A DNA stretch of 64,000 nt from the NCBI RefSeq assembly GCF_009687885.1, contig NZ_BLAF01000021.1:93721-157720 (forward strand), written 5' to 3'. The position numbers were made by a program, and so were the translations under genes. The notes under the pieces are model-generated. The model worked only from the letters and a program-made list of their open reading frames with translations, searched no databases and was not told the DNA's origin. The DNA is from Acrocarpospora pleiomorpha. Its GTDB lineage: Bacteria; Actinomycetota; Actinomycetes; Streptosporangiales; Streptosporangiaceae. This document shows, in pieces, positions 60,202-64,000 of the stretch; position 1 is the stretch's first letter, and each line of letters opens with the position of its first letter.

Positions 60202-63200
60202 TCAGGCGTGCTCGCGTAGTCGCTGGCTGACCACCTGGGTTACGCCGTCGCCGCGCATCGATACTCCGTAGAGCGCGTCGGCGATCTCCATGGTGCGCTT
60301 CTGGTGGGTGATCACGATCAGCTGGGAGCTCTGCCGGAGTTCCTCGAAGAGGGTCAGCAGGCGCTGGGTGTTGGTGTCGTCGAGGGCGGCCTCGACCTCG
60401 TCCATCACGTAGAACGGGGACGGGCGGGCTTTGAAGATGGAGATCAGGAACGCGACGGCGGTCAGGGAGCGTTCGCCGCCGGAGAGCAGGGAGAGGCGCT
60501 TCACCTTCTTGCCGGGTGGGCGTGCCTCGACCTCGACGCCGGTGGTGAGCATGTCGCTGGGGTCGGTCAGCAGCAGCCTGCCCTCGCCGCCGGGGAAGAC
60601 CCGCTCGAAGATCTGCGAGAACTCGCGCTGCACGTCGTCGTAGGCGGCGGTGAACACCTGCTCGACCCGGTCGTCCACCTCCTTGACCACCAGCAGCAGG
60701 TCGCGCCTGGTCTTCTTGAGGTCCTCCAGCTGCGAGGTCAGGAACGTGTGGCGCTCCTCCAGGGCCGCGAACTCCTCCAGCGCGAGCGGGTTGACCTTGC
60801 CCAGCTGGGTCATCTGCTTGTCGGCGGCCCGCGCGCGTTTCTCCTGCTCGGCACGGACATACGGAACCGGGGGTTCGCCCGGAACCGCCACCGTCGGCCC
60901 GTATTCGGCGATGAGCGCGTCGGTCTCGACGCCGTACTCGTCCATGGCGCGCTCCTGGAGTTGCTCGAGCCGCAGGCGCTGCTCGGTCCTGGCCATCTCG
61001 CTGCCGTGCACCCGGTTGACCAGCTTGTCCAGCTCGACTCCGAGTTCCCTGACCCGGACCCTGACCATCTTCAGCTCGGCGTCCACGGCCTCCCGTACCG
61101 TCTCCGCCTCGTCCCGCTCGGCGGCGGCCCGCGCCAGCGAGGTCTCCAGCGCGCCCAGCGCCGTCTGGGCGCCCTTGACCACGGCCGCGGCCACCTTGGC
61201 CTGGATCCGCCTGCGCTCCCGCTGCGCCGCCGCCCTGGCCCGGTCCTCACGCTCCCGGCGCGCCGCGCGCAGCAGGCCGTCGGCGCGGCCCGCGATCCCC
61301 CTGACCCGCTCCTCGGCCGTGCGCACGGTCAGCCTGGCCTCCATCTCGGCCTGCCGGGTGACCCCGCAGGCCGCGGCCAGCTCGTCGCGCAGTTCGGTGG
61401 TCGGCTCGGCCTCCAGTTCGTCCGCGTACTCCTCCTCGGCCAACCGCTCCTCCAGCTCGGCGATCCCGGCCCGCGCCACCTCCCGGGCCTCCTCGGCCCC
61501 CTGGACGGCCAGCGCCAGCCGCGCACCCTCGTCCCGCGCGGCCTTCACCGCGGCCTCCAGCCGCGCCAGCTGCTTGGCCGCGTCCGCCAGCCGCTGATCC
61601 GCGTCCCGCTGCCGGCCCCGCACCCGATCGAGTACGGCCTGCGCCGCGTCCAGCCCGCTTCGCGCCGAGTTGACCCCGTTCTGGGCGACGGTGACGCCGG
61701 TCTGCGCCTCGTTCACCCGGCCCTGCGCGGCCTCCACGGCCTCCCGGGCCTCGGCCTCGGCGTAGACGGCCTCCTCCAGGGCGGATGCGTGCTCAGCCGC
61801 GGTGGCCTCGGCCGCGCTGAGGTCGGCGACGGCCTGCTCCAGGGCGGCTCTGACCTGCCAGGTCGAGTTGTCGGCTGAGCCGGTGCCGGTGAGCGCGCCG
61901 AACATCGCGTCCGGGCCCATCACGGCGGCCAGGTCGGGGCGGTTGGCCAGCAGCTGCTCCGCGGTGGGCACGTCCTTGGCCAGCAGGACCGGACGCCTGG
62001 GCCCGGCCAGCTCGCCGGTCACCCATTCCAGCTCGCCGTCGCCGGAGAGGCTGAGTTCCAGGGCGTCCCTGCGGGCGGTCAGGGCGCTCATGGCGCGTTG
62101 CGCGTCCTGGTCGGCGGCTCGTGCCGTACTGACCTGGGAGGTGGCCGCAGCCAGGGCCGCGCGCGGGGCCGCGACGGCGGCCTTGGCCTCCTCGACCAGG
62201 CCCTTCGCCTGCTCCACGATGTCGCGGGCGGCGTCGACCTGGGCTCTGGCCAGTTCCACGCCCTCCTGGGCGGATTCCAGTTCCGCAGTCAGTTCCGGGT
62301 CGGTCGCGGGTTCGCTCAGTTCCTGGGCGTCGTGGTCGGCTTGGGCTTGTTCGGCCCGTTTGCGGGCGTCGTCGAGGGACTTGGCGAGGCGGCCGATCTC
62401 CTCTTCGGCGGCACGCGCCCGGCTTCTGGCCGAATCCACCTGGCCGCGCAGCCGCGCCAGCGCCTCCCGGCGGTCGGCGGCGGCCCTGGCCATGGCGGCC
62501 AGCCTGCGCTCCTCGGCGGCCAGCGCCTCCTCGGCCTCGCCCCGGGTCTCCACGGCGACCGCGAGCCGCTCCTGGGCCTCCGCCAGCGCTTCCTGGAGTT
62601 CCCGCTCCTGTTCCCTGACCTCGGCCGCTTCCCGCTCGAACTCCTCCGGGTCCCGTCCCCGGCGTTCGATGGACGCCGCGTCCGCCGCGTGCCGCTCCCG
62701 TTCGGCCGCCAGGCTCTCCACCCCGCGCAGCCGCTCACGCAGGGCGGAAAGCCGGTAATACGTCTCCTGGGCGCCCGTCAGCCTCGGCTGCGCCTCGTTG
62801 GCGGCTGTCTCCAGCGCGGCCTCGCGCTCCTGGTTCTCCGCGTGCTCCCGCTCCACCTGCGCCCGCCTGGCCTGTACGGCGGCCTCGTCCTCGGCTTCCC
62901 GCTGGAGGGTGTCGCGTAAAGTCACGACATCGTCGGCGAGTAGCCGGAGCCGGGCGTCGCGCAGGTCGGCCTGGATCACGGCGGCCTTACGGGCGATCTC
63001 GGCCTGGCGTCCCAACGGCTTCAACTGGCGGCGCAGTTCGGTGGCCAGGTCCTGGACCCGGGTCAGGTTGGCCTGCATGGCGTCAAGCTTGCGGAGCGCC
63101 TTTTCCTTACGCTTGCGGTGCTTCAGCACGCCCGCGGCCTCTTCGATGAACGCGCGGCGCTCCTCGGGGCCCGCGTGCAGAACCTGGTCCAGCTGGCCCT

Positions 63201-63627
63201 GGCCGACGATCACGTGCATCTCGCGGCCGATGCCGGAGTCCGAGAGCAGCTCCTGGATATCCAGCAGACGGCAGGTGTCCCCGTTGATCGCGTATTCGCT
63301 CTGCCCCGACCGGAACATCAACCGGCTGATCGTCACCTCGGTGTAGTCGATCGGCAGCGCACCGTCGGTATTGTCGATCGTCAGCGTGACCTCGGCCCGC
63401 CCCAGCGGCGGACGTGACGAGGTCCCCGCGAAGATCACGTCCTCCATCTTCCCGCCACGCAACGACTTCGCGCTGTGCTCGCCCATCACCCAGGCCAGCG
63501 CGTCGACCACGTTGGACTTGCCGGAACCGTTGGGGCCGACCACACAGGTGATGCCGGGCTCGAACCGGAGGGCGGTAGCGGAGGCGAACGACTTGAACCC
63601 ACGCAGGGTGAGGGTCTTCAGATACAC
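60202..63627 (-). CDS. smc: Chromosome segregation protein SMC
   Basis: The 1141-residue protein has the N-terminal ATPase lobe (GPNGSGKSNVVDALAWVMGE), long coiled coils, a hinge near residue 520-640 and the C-terminal lobe with LLSGGERSLTAVAFL and VMDEVEAALDD. It is the core of the SMC-ScpAB condensin. GTG 63627 has AGGAGGGGG seven bases upstream. Repeats of one family lie on both sides of the gene. Confidence 0.95.
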   Translation of the reverse strand: MYLKTLTLRGFKSFASATALRFEPGITCVVGPNGSGKSNVVDALAWVMGEHSAKSLRGGKMEDVIFAGTSSRPPLGRAEVTLTIDNTDGALPIDYTEVTISRLMFRSGQSEYAINGDTCRLLDIQELLSDSGIGREMHVIVGQGQLDQVLHAGPEERRAFIEEAAGVLKHRKRKEKALRKLDAMQANLTRVQDLATELRRQLKPLGRQAEIARKAAVIQADLRDARLRLLADDVVTLRDTLQREAEDEAAVQARRAQVEREHAENQEREAALETAANEAQPRLTGAQETYYRLSALRERLRGVESLAAERERHAADAASIERRGRDPEEFEREAAEVREQERELQEALAEAQERLAVAVETRGEAEEALAAEERRLAAMARAAADRREALARLRGQVDSARSRARAAEEEIGRLAKSLDDARKRAEQAQADHDAQELSEPATDPELTAELESAQEGVELARAQVDAARDIVEQAKGLVEEAKAAVAAPRAALAAATSQVSTARAADQDAQRAMSALTARRDALELSLSGDGELEWVTGELAGPRRPVLLAKDVPTAEQLLANRPDLAAVMGPDAMFGALTGTGSADNSTWQVRAALEQAVADLSAAEATAAEHASALEEAVYAEAEAREAVEAAQGRVNEAQTGVTVAQNGVNSARSGLDAAQAVLDRVRGRQRDADQRLADAAKQLARLEAAVKAARDEGARLALAVQGAEEAREVARAGIAELEERLAEEEYADELEAEPTTELRDELAAACGVTRQAEMEARLTVRTAEERVRGIAGRADGLLRAARREREDRARAAAQRERRRIQAKVAAAVVKGAQTALGALETSLARAAAERDEAETVREAVDAELKMVRVRVRELGVELDKLVNRVHGSEMARTEQRLRLEQLQERAMDEYGVETDALIAEYGPTVAVPGEPPVPYVRAEQEKRARAADKQMTQLGKVNPLALEEFAALEERHTFLTSQLEDLKKTRRDLLLVVKEVDDRVEQVFTAAYDDVQREFSQIFERVFPGGEGRLLLTDPSDMLTTGVEVEARPPGKKVKRLSLLSGGERSLTAVAFLISIFKARPSPFYVMDEVEAALDDTNTQRLLTLFEELRQSSQLIVITHQKRTMEIADALYGVSMRGDGVTQVVSQRLREHA

Positions 63628-63707
63628 TTCACGACCCCCTCCTGCTCCCCGCTCTGGGGGGAAGACTACCGGTCTTCCGTCCCATCAGCCGTGCCTTCCG
63701 CCCGGCT

Positions 63708-63813
63708 GCGCCTCCGGCACAGCGGGCTCAGCCGCCTCCAGCCTGCGTCTTCCCTCGTCACTCCGGGTCGCTCCGCTCCCCTGCGTTCCTCAGTCCAGAC
63801 ACAGACGCGGCCA
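63708..63813. repeat. Repeat family R2, copy B
   Basis: About 106 bp upstream of smc, in direct orientation to copy A. Shared blocks include GCGCCTCCGGCAC, CTTCCCTCGTCACTCCGG, CTGCGTTCCTCAGTCCAGAC and ACAGNCGCGGCCA. Confidence 0.85.
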
Positions 63814-63865
63814 GCCACTTCCCCCCTGCGACTGGAACAAACGGAATCGACAACCTCAGCACGGT

Positions 63866-63936
63866 GGTTCTCCCACCCACCCGCCCTTTGTTCTCCCCCG
63901 GGCTCCGCCCGGCCCTGCCGTCGCCGTGGCTCCCAC
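63866..63936 (+). repeat. Repeat family R1, copy 4
   Basis: GGTTCTCCCACCCACCCGCC, then CTTTGTTCTC, then the hairpin CCGGGC-TCC-GCCCGG and a CCGTCGCCGTGG segment, as in copy 2. The remaining bases to 64000 hold no gene I can support. Confidence 0.8.
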
Positions 63937-64000
63937 GCGAGAGACCACGGCAGAGTGAGGCTTCCCCACCAACTTTCCGATGTTGGGGCTCGGTCTCGCT

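Overview
The window is high-G+C DNA from an actinobacterium. The coding style is strongly G/C at codon position 3 with frequent GTG starts. The gene set includes smc next to ftsY, an ECF sigma factor close to SigR, an IdeR/DmdR-type iron box, WXG100-like proteins and many LacI, TetR, IclR and MerR regulators. It fits a filamentous Streptosporangiales-like organism, but genus is inference. I see no tRNA, rRNA, CRISPR array or intact insertion sequence.

0-11 kb: the tail of a copper monooxygenase gene, a TetR-controlled NAD(P)-binding protein with paired operators, a CynX-type transporter, an FhuF-type siderophore-iron reductase behind a near-perfect iron box, and a LacI regulator divergent from an amidohydrolase/cysteine dioxygenase pair. 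These are followed by an aromatic amino acid lyase homologue whose MIO triad is altered, a holin-like protein, ApbE- and OsmC-like proteins, and a candidate structured RNA ending in a strong terminator.

11-28 kb is a catabolic and transport region. A LacI regulator and a sugar efflux MFS form one operon. A six-gene operon combines a NitT/TauT-type ABC importer with benzoylformate decarboxylase and a benzaldehyde dehydrogenase-like enzyme. It faces an IclR regulator across two GTTC-N7-GAAC palindromes, which suggests uptake of an aromatic 2-oxo acid and its conversion to a benzoate-type acid. A second LacI regulator carries the operator TGACAACGTTGTCA at its own start, and the same 14-mer precedes a sugar ABC importer 6.5 kb away. 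Between them lies an MFS/ArsR-type divergent pair.

28-32 kb looks like an accessory patch. It holds a degenerate adenylation domain, a frameshifted remnant, a secreted trypsin-like protease with a tail-to-tail secreted partner of lower G+C, and a decayed TnpB-like fragment. 32-40 kb carries a LuxR/AAA regulator, an ABC exporter, a class B penicillin-binding protein, a MerR gene with two matching 19-bp-spacer promoters (one reading into a truncated ORF), and a TetR/GH1 beta-glucosidase pair. 40.7-44.4 kb holds an unusual module: a WXG-like protein, a 678-residue unknown protein, and two paralogous small secreted or membrane proteins, duplicated together with their leaders, on either side of it.

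44-64 kb is more housekeeping-like: a secreted coiled-coil peptidase-like protein, an aldehyde dehydrogenase, typA, sodC, a polysaccharide deacetylase, an ECF sigma factor, a Cds1-like cysteine desulfhydrase, a TPR protein, ftsY and smc. Two dispersed repeat families lie in the intergenic DNA here, and one of them brackets smc.
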